From Halomonas sp. SSL-5 (GTDB taxonomy: Bacteria > Pseudomonadota > Gammaproteobacteria > Pseudomonadales > Halomonadaceae), in contig NZ_JAUYWF010000008.1 in NCBI RefSeq assembly GCF_030708455.1, positions 161,024 through 225,023 on the forward strand: 64,000 nt of DNA, written 5' to 3'. Below the pieces are notes generated by a model. It saw only the letters and a list, made by a program, of their open reading frames with translations, was not told the origin of the DNA and did not search any database. Position 1 is the stretch's first letter, and the number at the start of each line of letters is the position of its first letter. Below, piece after piece: positions 16,974 through 30,504 of this stretch. The position numbers and the translations under genes were made by a program.

Positions 16974-17864
16974 TCAGTCGGGCTTCACGGCGCGCAGGCG
17001 ACGCAGCAGCGAAGAGGTGTCCCAGCGGCCGCCGCCCATCACCTGGACGTCGGCATAGAACTGATCCACCAGGGCGGTCACCGGCAGGCGTGCCTGGAGT
17101 CGACGCGCCTGCTCGAGGCAGATGCCGAGGTCCTTGCGCATCCAGTCCACGGCGAAGCCGTGCTCGTACTCATCATCGATCATGGTCCCGTGGCGGTTCT
17201 CCATCTGCCAGGAGCCGGCGGCCCCCTTGCTGATGACGTCCACTACCCGCTGGCGGTCGAGGCCGGCCTGCTCGGCGAAGTGCAGCCCCTCGGCCAGGCC
17301 CTGGACCAGGCCGGCGATGCAGATCTGGTTGACCATCTTGGTCAGCTGGCCGCTGCCGGCGGGTCCCATCAGCGTCACGGCGCGGCCGTAGTGGCCGAGC
17401 ACCGGCTCGATGCGGGCGAAGTCGGCGTCATCGCCGCCGCACATGATGGTCAGGGCGCCGTTCTCTGCGCCCTGCTGGCCACCGGAGACGGGGGCATCCA
17501 CGAAGCCGATGCCGCGTTCGCGACAGGCGGCGTCGAGTTCCTCGGCGAGATCGGCGGATGCGGTGGTGTGGTCGACCAGCAGGCTGCCCTCGGCCATGCC
17601 GGAGAGGGCGCCCTGCTCGCCGGTGGTGACCTGGCGCACGTCATCGTCGTTGCCCACGCACACCAGCACCAGGTCGGCGCCGCTGGCGGCCTCGCTGGGT
17701 GTGGGGTGGTGGCTGCCGCCGAACTCCTTGACCCAGGCCTCGGCGCGGGACTCGGTGCGGTTGAAGACGCGCACGTCGAGGCCGGCGCGGACCAGGTGAC
17801 CGGCCATGGGGTAGCCCATGACGCCCAGGCCGATAAAGGCGACGGTGGAGATGCTGTTGCTCAT
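16974..17864 (-). CDS. NAD(P)-dependent beta-hydroxyacid dehydrogenase (3-hydroxyisobutyrate dehydrogenase type)
   Basis: 296 residues. N-terminal Rossmann motif FIGLGVMGYPMAGHL, substrate motif DAPVSGGQQGAENGALTIMCGG and the catalytic-lysine segment GPAGSGQLTKMVNQI, all hallmarks of the 3-hydroxyisobutyrate/tartronate-semialdehyde reductase family. The exact substrate cannot be read; no valine or glyoxylate genes adjoin. The ATG at 17864 has AAGGAG at 8 nt. It lies downstream of gltA on the same strand but is separated from it by a terminator. Confidence 0.88.
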   Translation of the reverse strand: MSNSISTVAFIGLGVMGYPMAGHLVRAGLDVRVFNRTESRAEAWVKEFGGSHHPTPSEAASGADLVLVCVGNDDDVRQVTTGEQGALSGMAEGSLLVDHTTASADLAEELDAACRERGIGFVDAPVSGGQQGAENGALTIMCGGDDADFARIEPVLGHYGRAVTLMGPAGSGQLTKMVNQICIAGLVQGLAEGLHFAEQAGLDRQRVVDVISKGAAGSWQMENRHGTMIDDEYEHGFAVDWMRKDLGICLEQARRLQARLPVTALVDQFYADVQVMGGGRWDTSSLLRRLRAVKPD

Positions 17865-17971
17865 GGTGGCTCGCTCCTTGCTGAAGTGAGGAGGTGGGGA
17901 GGCGGTAGTAGGGTATCGAAAGTGGGGGCTCGGTAGCAGAGGGCGCGATGGGCAGTTCGGTCCAGGCAGCA

Positions 17972-17995
17972 GAAAGCCGCCCGCAGGCGGCTTTC
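17972..17995 (-). terminator. Terminator after gltA
   Basis: Perfect 10-bp stem GAAAGCCGCC / GGCGGCTTTC with a CGCA loop, 41 bases beyond the gltA stop. The same hairpin could also act on the opposite strand. Confidence 0.7.
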
Positions 17996-18036
17996 ATGAG
18001 CGTGGCACGTGCGGCCTCAGGCCGCGTCTGCCGACC

Positions 18037-19323
18037 TCACTTGGTCGGGTAGTCGCGCTGGTCGTGGCCGGTATAGAGCTGGCGCGGGCGACCGATCTTG
18101 TAGCTGTCGCTGAGCATCTCGTTCCAGTGGGAGATCCAGCCGATGGTGCGGGACACGGCGAAGATCACCGTGAACATGTTCTTGGGGATGCCCATGGCCT
18201 TGAGGATGATGCCGGAGTAGAAGTCGACGTTCGGATAGAGCTTGCGCTCGATGAAGTACTCGTCCTCCAGGGCGATCTGCTCCAGGCGCTTGGCGATCTT
18301 CAGCTGCGGGTCGTCGGCGAGGCCCAGTTCGGCCAGCACCTCGTCGCAGGTCTCCTTCATCACCTTGGCGCGCGGGTCGAAGTTGCGGTAGACGCGGTGG
18401 CCGAAGCCCATCAGCTTGAACGGGTCTTCCTTGTCCTTGGCCTTGTCGACGAAGCGCTGGATGTTCTCCTCGGAGTCGTCGCCGATCTCGTCGAGCATGT
18501 TCAGCACCGCCTCGTTGGCACCGCCGTGAGCCGGGCCCCACAGGGCCGCGATGCCGGCGCTGATGCAGGCGAAGGGGTTGGCGCCGGTGGAGCCCGCCAG
18601 TCGCACCGTGGAGGTGGAGGCGTTCTGCTCGTGGTCCGCGTGGAGCATGAAGATGCGGTCCATGGCCTTGGCGTAGACCGGGTTGATCCGGTACTCCTCG
18701 CAGGGATTGCTGAACATCATGTAGAGGAAGTTCTCTGCATAGCTCAGGTCGTTGCGCGGGTAGTTGAACGGCTGGCCCACGTTGTACTTGTAGGACATCG
18801 CGGCGATGGTCGGCATCTTGGCGATCAGGCGGATGGCGCTGATCTCGCGGTCCTCCTGCACGTTGATGTCCATGTGGTCGTGGTAGAAGGCAGCCAGGCC
18901 ACCGACCACGCCGCACAGGATCGACATCGGGTGGGCATCGCGACGGAAGCCCTTGAAGAAGTTGTTGATCTGGTCATGGACCATGGTGTGGTTGCTGATC
19001 CGCGACTCGAAGTCGGCGTACTGCGCATCATTGGGCAGCTCGCCGAACAGCAGCAGGTAGCATAGCTCGACGAAGTTGGATTCCTTGGCGAGCTGGTCGA
19101 TGGGGTAGCCGCGGTGCAGCAGGACGCCCTTGCCGCCATCGATGTAGGTGATGGCCGACTGGCAGGAGGAGGTGGCCATGAAACCGGGGTCATAGGTGAA
19201 CAGGCCCTCGGCGCCGAGTCCGCGGACGTCGATCACGTCGGGGCCCAGGGAGCCCGAGTAGACGGGCAGTTCGATCGTCTTGTCCAGGCCGTCAACCGTC
19301 AGCGTCGCTTTCCTGTCAGCCAT
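18037..19323 (-). CDS. gltA: Citrate synthase (type II)
   Basis: Condenses acetyl-CoA and oxaloacetate to citrate. 428 residues, the length of the hexameric, NADH-sensitive type II enzymes. Catalytic histidines are in [11 protein letters not shown] and [12 protein letters not shown], and the CoA-binding region is [10 protein letters not shown]. Start: ATG at 19323 with GAGGAGG directly upstream; the extension to 19368 lacks a ribosome site. It is divergent from the sdh-suc cluster, the arrangement known from Pseudomonas, so its control region faces that of sdhC. Confidence 0.97.
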   Translation of the reverse strand: MADRKATLTVDGLDKTIELPVYSGSLGPDVIDVRGLGAEGLFTYDPGFMATSSCQSAITYIDGGKGVLLHRGYPIDQLAKESNFVELCYLLLFGELPNDAQYADFESRISNHTMVHDQINNFFKGFRRDAHPMSILCGVVGGLAAFYHDHMDINVQEDREISAIRLIAKMPTIAAMSYKYNVGQPFNYPRNDLSYAENFLYMMFSNPCEEYRINPVYAKAMDRIFMLHADHEQNASTSTVRLAGSTGANPFACISAGIAALWGPAHGGANEAVLNMLDEIGDDSEENIQRFVDKAKDKEDPFKLMGFGHRVYRNFDPRAKVMKETCDEVLAELGLADDPQLKIAKRLEQIALEDEYFIERKLYPNVDFYSGIILKAMGIPKNMFTVIFAVSRTIGWISHWNEMLSDSYKIGRPRQLYTGHDQRDYPTK

Positions 19324-19774
19324 GGAAGGCCTCCTCTCGAGTTCGTGATAGGGCGATAAGTCATTCATTCTTTGGCGTCTTCGCAGGGGGGTGCCGGCGA
19401 AAAAGGTTCGCCCACTATAGAAGCGTCCCAGCGATTGTCAATTAGCCCATGGCGAGCGCCATCGTGTACGCGAATATTCTTGACGTAAAGGACTTGTCCA
19501 ACAAATGGTGCAAAGCACCATCGTGGCGCGGTCTCCCGGCCACTTCCGCCACCGCGCAGGCCAAAAGGGCGCGCGCAGGCTTTGCACCATGGTCTAGTCG
19601 GGGCTTGCCCGGTTTGTCATGGGGCGGGCGGGCCCCTATAATCCACCCCGCGCGACTGGCAGGTACCGCCGGCCTTGCCGCCCCCCGGCAACGGTCGATG
19701 CCTTCCCGAAACCACCGCCCGTCCGGAGCCTTTTCAAGCTTCCCATGCGGGCCATAGAGAGTGTGTAGAGAGCC
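19324..19774. other. Divergent control region between gltA and sdhC
   Basis: 451 bp without a credible gene (an open frame at 19449-19757 has Pro/Arg/Ser-rich nonsense composition). It contains a perfect palindrome ATGGTGC-AAA-GCACCAT at 19505-19521, and the half-site TTTGCACCAT recurs about 75 bp to the right, followed by GGTC. These are candidate regulator sites for the citrate synthase and succinate dehydrogenase promoters. No specific promoter elements are assigned. Confidence 0.55.
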
Positions 19775-20152
19775 GTGAATAGCAAACGACCCGTAAACCT
19801 GGATCTGTCCACGATACAGTTTCCGCTACCCGCCCTGACGTCGATCGCTCACCGCATCACCGGCGTCATTCTTTTCATCGGCCTGATCTTCGCCTTCTGG
19901 GCCCTGAGCACCTCGCTCTCCTCGCCCGCCGGCTTCGTGGCCGTGAGCGATGCCCTGGCGAATAACTTCCTGGCCAAGCTGGTCGCCTGGGGGCTGCTGT
20001 CTGCCCTGGCCTTCCACTTCGTGGCCGGCATCAAGCACCTGCTGATGGACATGGATATCGGCGTGACCCTCGAGGGCGGCCACAAGAAGGCGCAGATCAC
20101 CGTGGTGGTGAGCGCCGTACTGATCATTCTGGCGGGAGTCTGGGTATGGTAA
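19775..20152 (+). CDS. sdhC: Succinate dehydrogenase cytochrome b556 subunit
   Basis: Membrane anchor of complex II, 125 residues with three transmembrane helices (ITGVILFIGLIFAFWAL; LVAWGLLSALAFHFVAGIKHLL; ITVVVSAVLIILAGVWVW). The SIAHRITG box and the heme-ligand His in FHFVAGIKHLLMD are conserved. The start is GTG with a GAGAG ribosome site; the protein then begins MNSKRPVNLDLS, typical of the family. Its 3' end overlaps the sdhD start by 7 nt. Confidence 0.95.
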   Translation: MNSKRPVNLDLSTIQFPLPALTSIAHRITGVILFIGLIFAFWALSTSLSSPAGFVAVSDALANNFLAKLVAWGLLSALAFHFVAGIKHLLMDMDIGVTLEGGHKKAQITVVVSAVLIILAGVWVW

Positions 20153-20493
20153 CCAACGTCACGAACCTTGGCCGCAGCGGCCTCTCCGACTGGCTGATCC
20201 AGCGAGTCTCCGCCGTTGTCATGGCGGTCTATACGCTCTTCATCGTTCTCTACCTGCTGTTCAACCCGAATCTCGACTACGCGACCTGGAGCGGCCTGTT
20301 CGCTCAGACCTGGATGCGCATCTTCTCGCTGCTGGCCTTCGTCTCTCTGGCGGGCCACGCCTGGGTGGGGCTGTGGACCGTGACCACCGACTACCTCAAG
20401 CCGACCGCCATCCGCGTGACCGTTCAACTTCTTGTCATCCTGGCCATCTTTGCCTTCCTGGTCTGGGGCATTCAGATTCTGTGGGGAGCCTGA
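20146..20493 (+). CDS. sdhD: Succinate dehydrogenase membrane anchor subunit
   Basis: 115 residues, three helices. GLSDWLIQRVSAVVMAVYTLFIVLYLL carries the conserved W-x-x-Q-R-x-S-A motif at the quinone site, and HAWVGLWTVTTDYLKP carries the second heme/quinone region. It lies within the sdhCDAB operon, overlapping sdhC and ending 3 nt before sdhA, so translational coupling is likely. Confidence 0.95.
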   Translation: MVTNVTNLGRSGLSDWLIQRVSAVVMAVYTLFIVLYLLFNPNLDYATWSGLFAQTWMRIFSLLAFVSLAGHAWVGLWTVTTDYLKPTAIRVTVQLLVILAIFAFLVWGIQILWGA

Positions 20494-20496
20494 TTC

Positions 20497-22269
20497 ATGT
20501 CCAACATGCGTAGCCTGACCTTCGACGCCATCATCATCGGCGGTGGTGGTGCCGGCCTGCGGGCCGCCCTGGAGCTTGCCAAGTCCGGCAAGAAGACCGC
20601 GGTACTCTCCAAGGTCTTTCCGACCCGCTCGCACACCGTGTCTGCCCAGGGTGGCATCACCTGTGCCATCGCCTCCGCCGACCCCGACGACGACTGGCGC
20701 TGGCACATGTACGACACCGTCAAGGGCGGTGACTATATCGCCGACCAGGACGCCGCTGAATACATGTGCTCCGAGGGGCCCAAGGCCGTCTTCGAACTCG
20801 AGCATATGGGCCTGCCGTTCTCGCGCTTCGACAACGGCCGCATCTACCAGCGTCCGTTCGGTGGCCAGTCCAAGGACTTCGGCACCGGCGGCCAGGCGGC
20901 GCGCACCTGTGCGGCGGCCGACCGTACCGGTCATGCCCTGCTGCACACGCTTTACCAGAACAATCTGAAGAACAACACCACCTTCCTGAACGAGTGGTAC
21001 GCCGTCGATCTGGTCAAGAACGCCAACGGTGACGTGGTGGGCTGCATCGCCATGGATATCGAGACCGGCGAAGTGGTGCACGTCAAGTCCAAGGCGACCG
21101 TGCTGGCCACCGGTGGCTCCGGGCGTATCTACGCCTCCACCACCAATGCCCTGATCAACACCGGTGATGGCATCGGCATGGCGCTGCGTGCCGGCTTCCC
21201 GATGCAGGACATGGAGATGTGGCAGTTCCACCCCACCGGCATCTACGGCGCGGGCACCCTGGTGACCGAGGGCTGTCGCGGCGAGGGTGGCTACCTGGTC
21301 AACAAGGATGGCGAGCGTTTCATGGAGCGCTATGCACCCAACGCCAAGGACCTGGCCGGCCGCGACGTGGTCGCGCGCTCCATGGTCATGGAGATCCTCG
21401 AGGGGCGTGGCTGTGGCGAGCACGGCGACCACGTCTTCCTCAAGCTGGATCACCTGGGCGAGGAAGTCCTCGGCAAGCGCCTGCCCGGCATCGTCGAGCT
21501 CTCCAAGACCTTCGCCCACGTCGATCCGGCCAAGGAGCCGATCCCGGTGGTGCCGACCTGTCACTACATGATGGGGGGTGTGCCGACCAACGTGCATGGC
21601 CAGGCCATCATGCGGGGTGAAGACGGCAAGGACCAGATCGTCAACGGCCTGTTCGCCTGTGGCGAGGCGGCCTGCGTCTCGGTCCACGGCGCCAACCGCT
21701 TGGGCGGCAACTCGCTGCTCGACCTGGTGGTGTTCGGCCGCGCGGCGGGCATGTTCATCGAGGGCGCGCTGAACGAGGGCATCGACTACCTCGACGCCTC
21801 CGAGTCCGATGTCGAGACCGCGATGAAGCGCATCACGCGCTGGAACGAGTCCGAGGGCGGCGAGACCGTGCCGGAGCTCAAGCGTGAGCTGCAGGCCATC
21901 ATGCAGAACTCCTTCGGCGTGTTCCGCGAGGAAGAGAACATGCAGAAGGGCGTCAAGCAGCTGGCCGAGCTGCGTGGCCGCATCGCCAACGCCTATCTGC
22001 CCGACAAGTCCAACGCCTTCAACACCGCCCGCGTCGAGGCCCTCGAGCTGGACAACCTGATGGAAGTGGCCGAGGCCACCGCCATCGCCGCGCTCGAGCG
22101 CAAGGAGAGCCGTGGCGCCCACTCTCGCTACGACTACCCGGACCGTGACGACGTCAACTGGCTGAAGCACTCGCTCTACTTCCCGGCCGACAAGACGGTC
22201 GGTCAGCGCGATGTCAACTTCAAGCCCAGGACCGTCGACACCTTCGAGCCGAAAGTCCGTACCTACTAA
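20497..22269 (+). CDS. sdhA: Succinate dehydrogenase flavoprotein subunit
   Basis: Oxidises succinate to fumarate and passes electrons to SdhB. 590 residues, normal for proteobacteria. Dinucleotide fold [18 protein letters not shown], the FAD-linking His in [11 protein letters not shown], substrate-site segments [22 protein letters not shown] and [18 protein letters not shown], and a C-terminus [13 protein letters not shown]. Third gene of the operon. Confidence 0.97.
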   Translation: MSNMRSLTFDAIIIGGGGAGLRAALELAKSGKKTAVLSKVFPTRSHTVSAQGGITCAIASADPDDDWRWHMYDTVKGGDYIADQDAAEYMCSEGPKAVFELEHMGLPFSRFDNGRIYQRPFGGQSKDFGTGGQAARTCAAADRTGHALLHTLYQNNLKNNTTFLNEWYAVDLVKNANGDVVGCIAMDIETGEVVHVKSKATVLATGGSGRIYASTTNALINTGDGIGMALRAGFPMQDMEMWQFHPTGIYGAGTLVTEGCRGEGGYLVNKDGERFMERYAPNAKDLAGRDVVARSMVMEILEGRGCGEHGDHVFLKLDHLGEEVLGKRLPGIVELSKTFAHVDPAKEPIPVVPTCHYMMGGVPTNVHGQAIMRGEDGKDQIVNGLFACGEAACVSVHGANRLGGNSLLDLVVFGRAAGMFIEGALNEGIDYLDASESDVETAMKRITRWNESEGGETVPELKRELQAIMQNSFGVFREEENMQKGVKQLAELRGRIANAYLPDKSNAFNTARVEALELDNLMEVAEATAIAALERKESRGAHSRYDYPDRDDVNWLKHSLYFPADKTVGQRDVNFKPRTVDTFEPKVRTY

Positions 22270-22295
22270 TTCAGCAAATACGAGGGTGAGCCACG

Positions 22296-23000
22296 ATGCT
22301 TCAGGTATCCATCTACCGCTACAATCCGGAGACCGACTCCGCGCCCTACATGCAGGAGTTCCAGGTCGACACCCAGGGGCGTGACGTCATGGTGCTCGAC
22401 GTCCTGCACATGATGAAGGAACAGGACAACGGCCTGGCCTTCCGTCGCAGCTGCCGCGAGGGCGTGTGCGGTTCCGACGGCATGAACATGAACGGCAAGA
22501 ACGGCCTGGCCTGCATCACCCCGCTCTCCGAGGTGGTGAAGGGCAACAAGCTTACGCTGCGCCCGCTGCCTGGCCTGCCGGTGATCCGCGACCTGGTGGT
22601 CGACATGGGGCTGTTCTATCAGCAGTACGAGCGCATCCAGCCCTACCTGCAGAACGATGAGCCGGCGCCGGCCATCGAGCGCCTGCAGTCACCGGAGGAT
22701 CGCGACAAGCTCGACGGCCTCTATGAGTGCATCCTGTGCGCCTGCTGCTCCACCTCCTGCCCGTCGTTCTGGTGGAACCCGGACAAGTTCGTGGGTCCGG
22801 CCGGTCTGCTGCAGTCCTACCGCTTCCTGGTGGACTCCCGCGATACCGCCACCAGCGAGCGCCTGTCCGAGCTTGAGGATCCGTTCAGCGTGTTCCGCTG
22901 CCGCGGCATCATGAACTGCGTGGCGGTGTGCCCCAAGGGTCTCAACCCCACCCGTGCGATCGGCAAGATCCGCGAGATGCTGCTGGCCGACGGCACCTGA
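22296..23000 (+). CDS. sdhB: Succinate dehydrogenase iron-sulfur subunit
   Basis: 234 residues carrying three Fe-S centres: 2Fe-2S ligands in SCREGVCGSDGMNMNGKNGLAC, and 4Fe-4S and 3Fe-4S ligands in CILCACCSTSCPSFWW and CRGIMNCVAVCPKGLNP. It transfers electrons from SdhA flavin to quinone. It ends 268 bp before sucA, a gap holding a hairpin. Confidence 0.97.
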   Translation: MLQVSIYRYNPETDSAPYMQEFQVDTQGRDVMVLDVLHMMKEQDNGLAFRRSCREGVCGSDGMNMNGKNGLACITPLSEVVKGNKLTLRPLPGLPVIRDLVVDMGLFYQQYERIQPYLQNDEPAPAIERLQSPEDRDKLDGLYECILCACCSTSCPSFWWNPDKFVGPAGLLQSYRFLVDSRDTATSERLSELEDPFSVFRCRGIMNCVAVCPKGLNPTRAIGKIREMLLADGT

Positions 23001-23096
23001 GTCGATGGCACTTAAATCGTGTCCCGCGGCTTGGTATCATATGCCTCAGTCCATCGCCTGCGACCCTGGGTCGCGGGCGGTAGGGACACAGTGTCG

Positions 23097-23123
23097 GAAG
23101 CCGGTGCCCTGGGTGCCGGCTTC
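23097..23123 (+). terminator. Hairpin between sdhB and sucA (possible attenuator)
   Basis: GAAGCCGG / CCGGCTTC stem (8 perfect pairs, 11-nt loop that can partly extend the stem), 97 bases after sdhB. There is no strong T-tract, so it may only partly separate the sdh and suc transcripts. Confidence 0.45.
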
Positions 23124-23268
23124 TGACCATGAAATTCAAGGTTTTCGGCCAGCGACGGCCGGAGCCGCCGGATACGCATAGGCCCCAGCCGGCGGGGCAC
23201 CACCGATGTCGCCGTGGCCGCGTCGCGGTGACGCCGATCACACCCCATCAGTGCAGGGTGACCGAGAG

Positions 23269-26103
23269 ATGCAACAAGGCATAATGGAGTTGATGTGGCG
23301 CTCCTCCCACGTTACTGGCAGCAATGTCCACTACGTGGAAGCGCTCTACGAGCAGTACCTCGACGACCCCTCCGCCGTTCCCGACGAGTGGCGCCAGTAC
23401 TTTGACGAACTGCCGCGCACCGAGGACGGCCCCTCCCACGATGTTCCCCTGACCCCGGTCCGCGAGCAGTTCCACCAGCTCGCCAAGCAGCGACGCACGG
23501 CACTGGCGCCCGCTGCCGCCGATGGTGAGGAGAATCGCAAGCAGGTCAGGGTCCTGCAGCTGATCAACGCCTACCGCTTCCGCGGTCACCAGAAGGCTAA
23601 TATCGATCCGCTGGGCCTGCGCAGCCAGCTTCCGGTCCCCGACCTCGACCTCTCCTTCCACCAGCTGTCGAAGAACGACCTCGATACCGAATTCCAGACC
23701 GGTTCGTTCTTCCTGGGCATGGACAAGGCACCGCTCAAGGAGATCGTCGATGCCCTGGAGCAGACCTACTGTCGCTCCATCGGCTGCGAGATCATGCACA
23801 TCGTCGATACCGAGGAGAAGCGCTGGCTTCAGCAGCGCTTCGAGTCGGTGCGCAGCGCGCCGACGTTCAGCAACGCTGTTCGCCAGCACGTGCTGGAGAG
23901 GCTGACCGCGGCCGAGGGGCTGGAGAACTACCTGGCCTCCAAGTACCCGGGTACCAAGCGTTTCGGCCTGGAGGGTGGCGAGTCGTTCATCCCGATGATG
24001 GACGAGCTTATCCAGCGCGGTGGCGGCTATGGGGTCAAGGAAGTGGTCATCGGCATGGCCCACCGCGGCCGCCTCAACCTGCTGGTCAACATCCTCGGCA
24101 AGAACCCCGGTGATCTGATCGACGAGTTCGACGGCAAGAAGGTGATCGAGCGCGGGTCCGGCGACGTCAAATACCACCAGGGCTTCAGCTCCAATGTCAT
24201 GACGCCGGGCGGCGAGGTGCACCTGGCGCTGGCCTTCAACCCCTCCCACCTCGAGATCGTCTCCCCGGTGGTCGAGGGCTCGGTGCGCGCCCGCCAGGAT
24301 CGCCGCGACGACAGCGAAGGCACCAAGGTGCTGCCGATCAACGTGCACGGCGATGCCGCCTTCGCCGGTCAGGGCGTGGTCATGGAGACCTTCCAGATGT
24401 CCCAGACCCGTGCCTACAAGACCGGCGGCACGCTGCATGTCGTGATCAACAACCAGGTCGGCTTCACCACCTCGCATCCCGAGGACTCGCGCTCCACCGA
24501 GTACTGCACCGATATCGCCAAGATGGTTCAGGCGCCGATCTTCCACGTCAATGGCGACGATCCGGATGCCGTGCTACACGCCACCCAGGTGGCGCTGGAC
24601 TACCGCCAGCAGTTCAAGAAGGACGTGGTGATCGACCTGGTGTGCTACCGCCGCCGCGGCCATAACGAGGCCGACGAGCCCAGCGGCACCCAGCCGATGA
24701 TGTATAGCAAGATCAAGGATCATCCCTCCTCGCGTGCCGTGTACGCGGCCCGCCTGGTGGAGCAGGGCGTGCTAACCGAGGACGAAGCCAAGGCGATGAT
24801 CGAGACCTACCGCGAGGACCTGATGGCCGGCAACCATGTGGCTAACGCCCTGGTGCAGGAGCCCAACACCTCGCTGTTCGTCGACTGGAAGCCCTACCTG
24901 GGCCTCGAGTGGACCGGGCACGCCGATACCTCGGTGCCCATGAAGAAGCTGCAGCGCCTGGCGGCGAAGATGTGCGAGATCCCCGATGGGGTCGAGGTGC
25001 AGCGTCAGGTGGCCAAGATCTACGAGGATCGCCGCAAGATGCAGGCCGGCGGCATGGCGCTCAACTGGGGCTTCGCCGAGACCCTGGCCTACGCCACGCT
25101 CGTCGACCAGGGGCACCCGGTGCGCATCACCGGCCAGGACGTGGGCCGTGGCACCTTCTCCCACCGCCACGCGGTGGTCCACAACCAGAAGGACGGCAGC
25201 GCCTACGTGCCGCTGCAGCACATGGCCGATGGCCAGCCGCGCTTCACCATCCACGACTCCTTCCTCTCCGAGGAGGCCGTGTTGGGCTTCGAGTATGGCT
25301 ATGCCACCACCGCGCCCAACCACCTGGTGATCTGGGAGGCGCAGTTCGGCGACTTCTTCAACGGCGCCCAGGTGCTGGTCGACCAGTTCATCTCCTCCGG
25401 CGAGACCAAGTGGGGCCGGCTGTGTGGCCTGACCATGCTGCTGCCCCATGGCTACGAGGGCCAGGGCCCCGAGCACTCCTCGGCGCGTCTCGAGCGCTTC
25501 CTGCAGATGTGTGCCGAGCACAACATGCAGGTCTGTGTGCCCACCACCCCGGCGCAGATCTTCCACCTGCTGCGCCGCCAGGTGATCCGCAAGCTGAGAA
25601 AGCCGCTGGTGGTGATGTCGCCCAAGAGCCTGCTGCGCCACAAGGAGGCCACCTCCAGCCTCGACGAGCTGGCCGAGGGCAAGTTCCAGATGGTGATCGC
25701 CGACCAGGCCCGGCTCGAGTCGGCGAAGGTCGAGCGCATCATCCTGTGTGCCGGCAAGGTCTACTACGACCTGGCGGCCTGGCGCGAGGAGAACGCCCGC
25801 GACGACGTGGCGATCCTGCGCATCGAACAGCTCTACCCCTTCCCCAAGGAGGAGCTGTTCGAGGCGATCGAGGCCTATACCAACGTCACCGACATCGTGT
25901 GGTGCCAGGAGGAGCCGCTCAACCAGGGCGCCTGGTATTCGAGCCAGCACCATATGCGTGCCGTGGCGGACATGCTCAAGGACGGTCTGGGCGGCAAGCT
26001 CAAGTTTGCCGGCCGCCCGGCCTCGGCGGCTCCCGCGGCGGGCTACATGTCCGTGCACACCGAACAGCAGCGCCAGCTGGTGGAAGACGCCTTCAATCTG
26101 TAA
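23269..26103 (+). CDS. sucA: 2-oxoglutarate dehydrogenase E1 component
   Basis: Thiamine-diphosphate decarboxylase of the 2-oxoglutarate dehydrogenase complex, 944 residues. The N-terminus [19 protein letters not shown] matches Pseudomonas SucA and fixes the start at ATG 23269; codons back to 23206 are unrelated. The core shows [43 protein letters not shown] for ThDP/Mg binding, and the Glu/His-rich active site [11 protein letters not shown]. Followed 40 nt later by the E2 gene. Confidence 0.97.
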   Translation: MQQGIMELMWRSSHVTGSNVHYVEALYEQYLDDPSAVPDEWRQYFDELPRTEDGPSHDVPLTPVREQFHQLAKQRRTALAPAAADGEENRKQVRVLQLINAYRFRGHQKANIDPLGLRSQLPVPDLDLSFHQLSKNDLDTEFQTGSFFLGMDKAPLKEIVDALEQTYCRSIGCEIMHIVDTEEKRWLQQRFESVRSAPTFSNAVRQHVLERLTAAEGLENYLASKYPGTKRFGLEGGESFIPMMDELIQRGGGYGVKEVVIGMAHRGRLNLLVNILGKNPGDLIDEFDGKKVIERGSGDVKYHQGFSSNVMTPGGEVHLALAFNPSHLEIVSPVVEGSVRARQDRRDDSEGTKVLPINVHGDAAFAGQGVVMETFQMSQTRAYKTGGTLHVVINNQVGFTTSHPEDSRSTEYCTDIAKMVQAPIFHVNGDDPDAVLHATQVALDYRQQFKKDVVIDLVCYRRRGHNEADEPSGTQPMMYSKIKDHPSSRAVYAARLVEQGVLTEDEAKAMIETYREDLMAGNHVANALVQEPNTSLFVDWKPYLGLEWTGHADTSVPMKKLQRLAAKMCEIPDGVEVQRQVAKIYEDRRKMQAGGMALNWGFAETLAYATLVDQGHPVRITGQDVGRGTFSHRHAVVHNQKDGSAYVPLQHMADGQPRFTIHDSFLSEEAVLGFEYGYATTAPNHLVIWEAQFGDFFNGAQVLVDQFISSGETKWGRLCGLTMLLPHGYEGQGPEHSSARLERFLQMCAEHNMQVCVPTTPAQIFHLLRRQVIRKLRKPLVVMSPKSLLRHKEATSSLDELAEGKFQMVIADQARLESAKVERIILCAGKVYYDLAAWREENARDDVAILRIEQLYPFPKEELFEAIEAYTNVTDIVWCQEEPLNQGAWYSSQHHMRAVADMLKDGLGGKLKFAGRPASAAPAAGYMSVHTEQQRQLVEDAFNL

Positions 26104-26143
26104 TGGCGCCCACCGGGACGAGAGAACTCACAAGGGATACGAC

Positions 26144-27697
26144 ATGGCTACCGAGATCAAGGCCCCTACCTTTCCGGAATCCGTTGCCGAGGGCAGCGTG
26201 GCTGCCTGGCACAAGAAGCCGGGCGATAGCGTTGAGCGTGACGAGCTGATCGTCGAGATCGAGACCGACAAGGTCGTGCTCGAGGTGCTGGCCCCCGAGG
26301 CGGGCGTCCTCGCCGAGGTGCTCGCCGAGGAGGGCGAGACCGTGGAATCCGAGCAGGTGCTGGGAAGTATCGGTGAGGGCGCCGCCGACAAGCCGGCGGC
26401 CAAGGACGAGGGCAAGGCCGATGCCAAGGCCGAGAAGGGCGACGCCAAGGCCGAGAAGCCGGCCGCCGCTGGCCAGCAGCACGAGGTGAAGGCGCCGACC
26501 TTCCCCGAATCGATCCAGGAAGGCACCGTGGCCAGCTGGAACAAGCAGGTCGGCGAGGCGGTCAAGCGCGACGAGGTGCTGGCCGAGATCGAGACCGACA
26601 AGGTGGTGCTGGAGGTGGTCGCCCCCGCCGACGGCGCGCTGACCGAGATCAAGGCCGAGGAGGGCAGCCAGGTCGAATCCGAGCAGGTGCTGGCGATCTT
26701 CGCCGAGGGCGCCGGCGGTGAGGCCGGCACCACCGCCGATGAGACGCCCGCGGCCTCCGCCGACGATGGCGCCAGCGACGAGAAGGTCGGCGACAAGATC
26801 CTCGCGCCGGCCGCCCGCAAGCTGGTGGCCGAGCATGACCTCGATGTCAGCAAGATCGAGGGCACCGGCAAGGGTGGGCGCATCCTCAAGGAGGATGTGC
26901 AGCGCGCCGTGAAGGAGGGCTCCGCCAAGAAGTCCGCCAAGGCTTCCGGTGGTGGTGCCGCCAAGGCCGCCGCCGCGGCTCCCGCCGTCGAGGGCGAGCG
27001 CCCCGAGAAGCGCGTGCCCATGAGCCGCCTGCGCCAGACCATCGCCAAGCGCCTGGTCCAGGCCCAGCAGACCGCCGCCATGCTCACCACCTACAACGAG
27101 GTGGACATGGGCGCGGTGATGGCGCTGCGGGCCCAGTACAAGGACACCTTCGTCAAGACCCACGACGTCAAGCTCGGCTTCATGGGCTTCTTCGTCAAGG
27201 CGGCAAGCGAAGCGCTCAAGCGCTTCCCGGACGTCAACGCCTCCATCGACGGCACCGACATCGTCTATCACGGCTACCAGGACATCGGCGTGGCGGTCTC
27301 CACCGATCGCGGCCTGGTGGTGCCGGTGCTGCGCGACACCGACAGCATGAAGATCGCCGACGTCGAGAAGGGCATCGTCGACTTCGGCAAGCGGGCGCGT
27401 GACGGCAAGCTCGGCATCGACGAGATGCAGGGTGGCACCTTCACCATCACCAACGGCGGGATCTTCGGTTCCTTGATGTCCACGCCGATCATCAACCCGC
27501 CGCAGACCGCGATCCTGGGCATGCACAAGATCCAGGAGCGCCCCATGGCGGTGAACGGCAAGGTCGAGATCCGTCCGATGATGTACCTGGCGGTCTCCTA
27601 TGATCACCGCATGATCGACGGCAAGGACGCGGTGCAGTTCCTGGTCACCATCAAGGAGCTGCTGGAAGATCCGGCGCGCCTGCTGCTGGACATCTGA
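26144..27697 (+). CDS. sucB: 2-oxoglutarate dehydrogenase E2 (dihydrolipoyl succinyltransferase) with two lipoyl domains
   Basis: Core of the OGDH complex, 517 residues against roughly 405 in E. coli. The extra length is a second lipoyl domain: two near-identical modules at about residues 2-75 and 112-185, each with [11 protein letters not shown] carrying the lipoylated lysine (K43 and K153), joined by an Ala/Lys/Glu-rich linker. An E3-binding domain ([28 protein letters not shown], about 220-255), a second Ala-rich linker and the catalytic domain (about 288-517) follow, ending in the active-site HRMIDG (His488, Asp492). The ATG at 26144 gives the standard [13 protein letters not shown] start. 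Between sucA and lpd. Confidence 0.96.
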   Translation: MATEIKAPTFPESVAEGSVAAWHKKPGDSVERDELIVEIETDKVVLEVLAPEAGVLAEVLAEEGETVESEQVLGSIGEGAADKPAAKDEGKADAKAEKGDAKAEKPAAAGQQHEVKAPTFPESIQEGTVASWNKQVGEAVKRDEVLAEIETDKVVLEVVAPADGALTEIKAEEGSQVESEQVLAIFAEGAGGEAGTTADETPAASADDGASDEKVGDKILAPAARKLVAEHDLDVSKIEGTGKGGRILKEDVQRAVKEGSAKKSAKASGGGAAKAAAAAPAVEGERPEKRVPMSRLRQTIAKRLVQAQQTAAMLTTYNEVDMGAVMALRAQYKDTFVKTHDVKLGFMGFFVKAASEALKRFPDVNASIDGTDIVYHGYQDIGVAVSTDRGLVVPVLRDTDSMKIADVEKGIVDFGKRARDGKLGIDEMQGGTFTITNGGIFGSLMSTPIINPPQTAILGMHKIQERPMAVNGKVEIRPMMYLAVSYDHRMIDGKDAVQFLVTIKELLEDPARLLLDI

Positions 27698-27706
27698 GCG
27701 GCACGA

Positions 27707-29200
<1,494 letters not shown>

Positions 29201-29210
29201 GGACAACAAG

Positions 29211-29229
29211 CGCCGCCCACGGGGCGGCG
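29211..29229 (+). other. Hairpin between lpd and sucC
   Basis: CGCCGCCC / GGGCGGCG with an ACG loop, 10 bases after the lpd stop. No T-tract; may slow or process the transcript before sucCD, which starts 108 bp later. Confidence 0.4.
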
Positions 29230-29337
29230 TGCCCCTTCCGGCCATGCATCGGAGGGGACGGTGGCGCGCCTTGAGTCAGACCGCCGAGGTCGAGCAGGGT
29301 CGCCGTTCGAGTCACATGCAACCAATGGCATGAATCG

Positions 29338-30503
<1,166 letters not shown>

Positions 30504-30504
<1 letters not shown>

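Noticed and set aside
19505..19521. NtrC-like site before sdhC
   Set aside because: The half-sites face outward (GGTGC then GCACC), opposite to the NtrC consensus GCACC-N5-GGTGC; kept only as an unassigned palindrome.
19449..19757. Possible small gene between gltA and sdhC
   Set aside because: Arg/Pro/Ser-rich product, no ribosome site; sits in the divergent control region.
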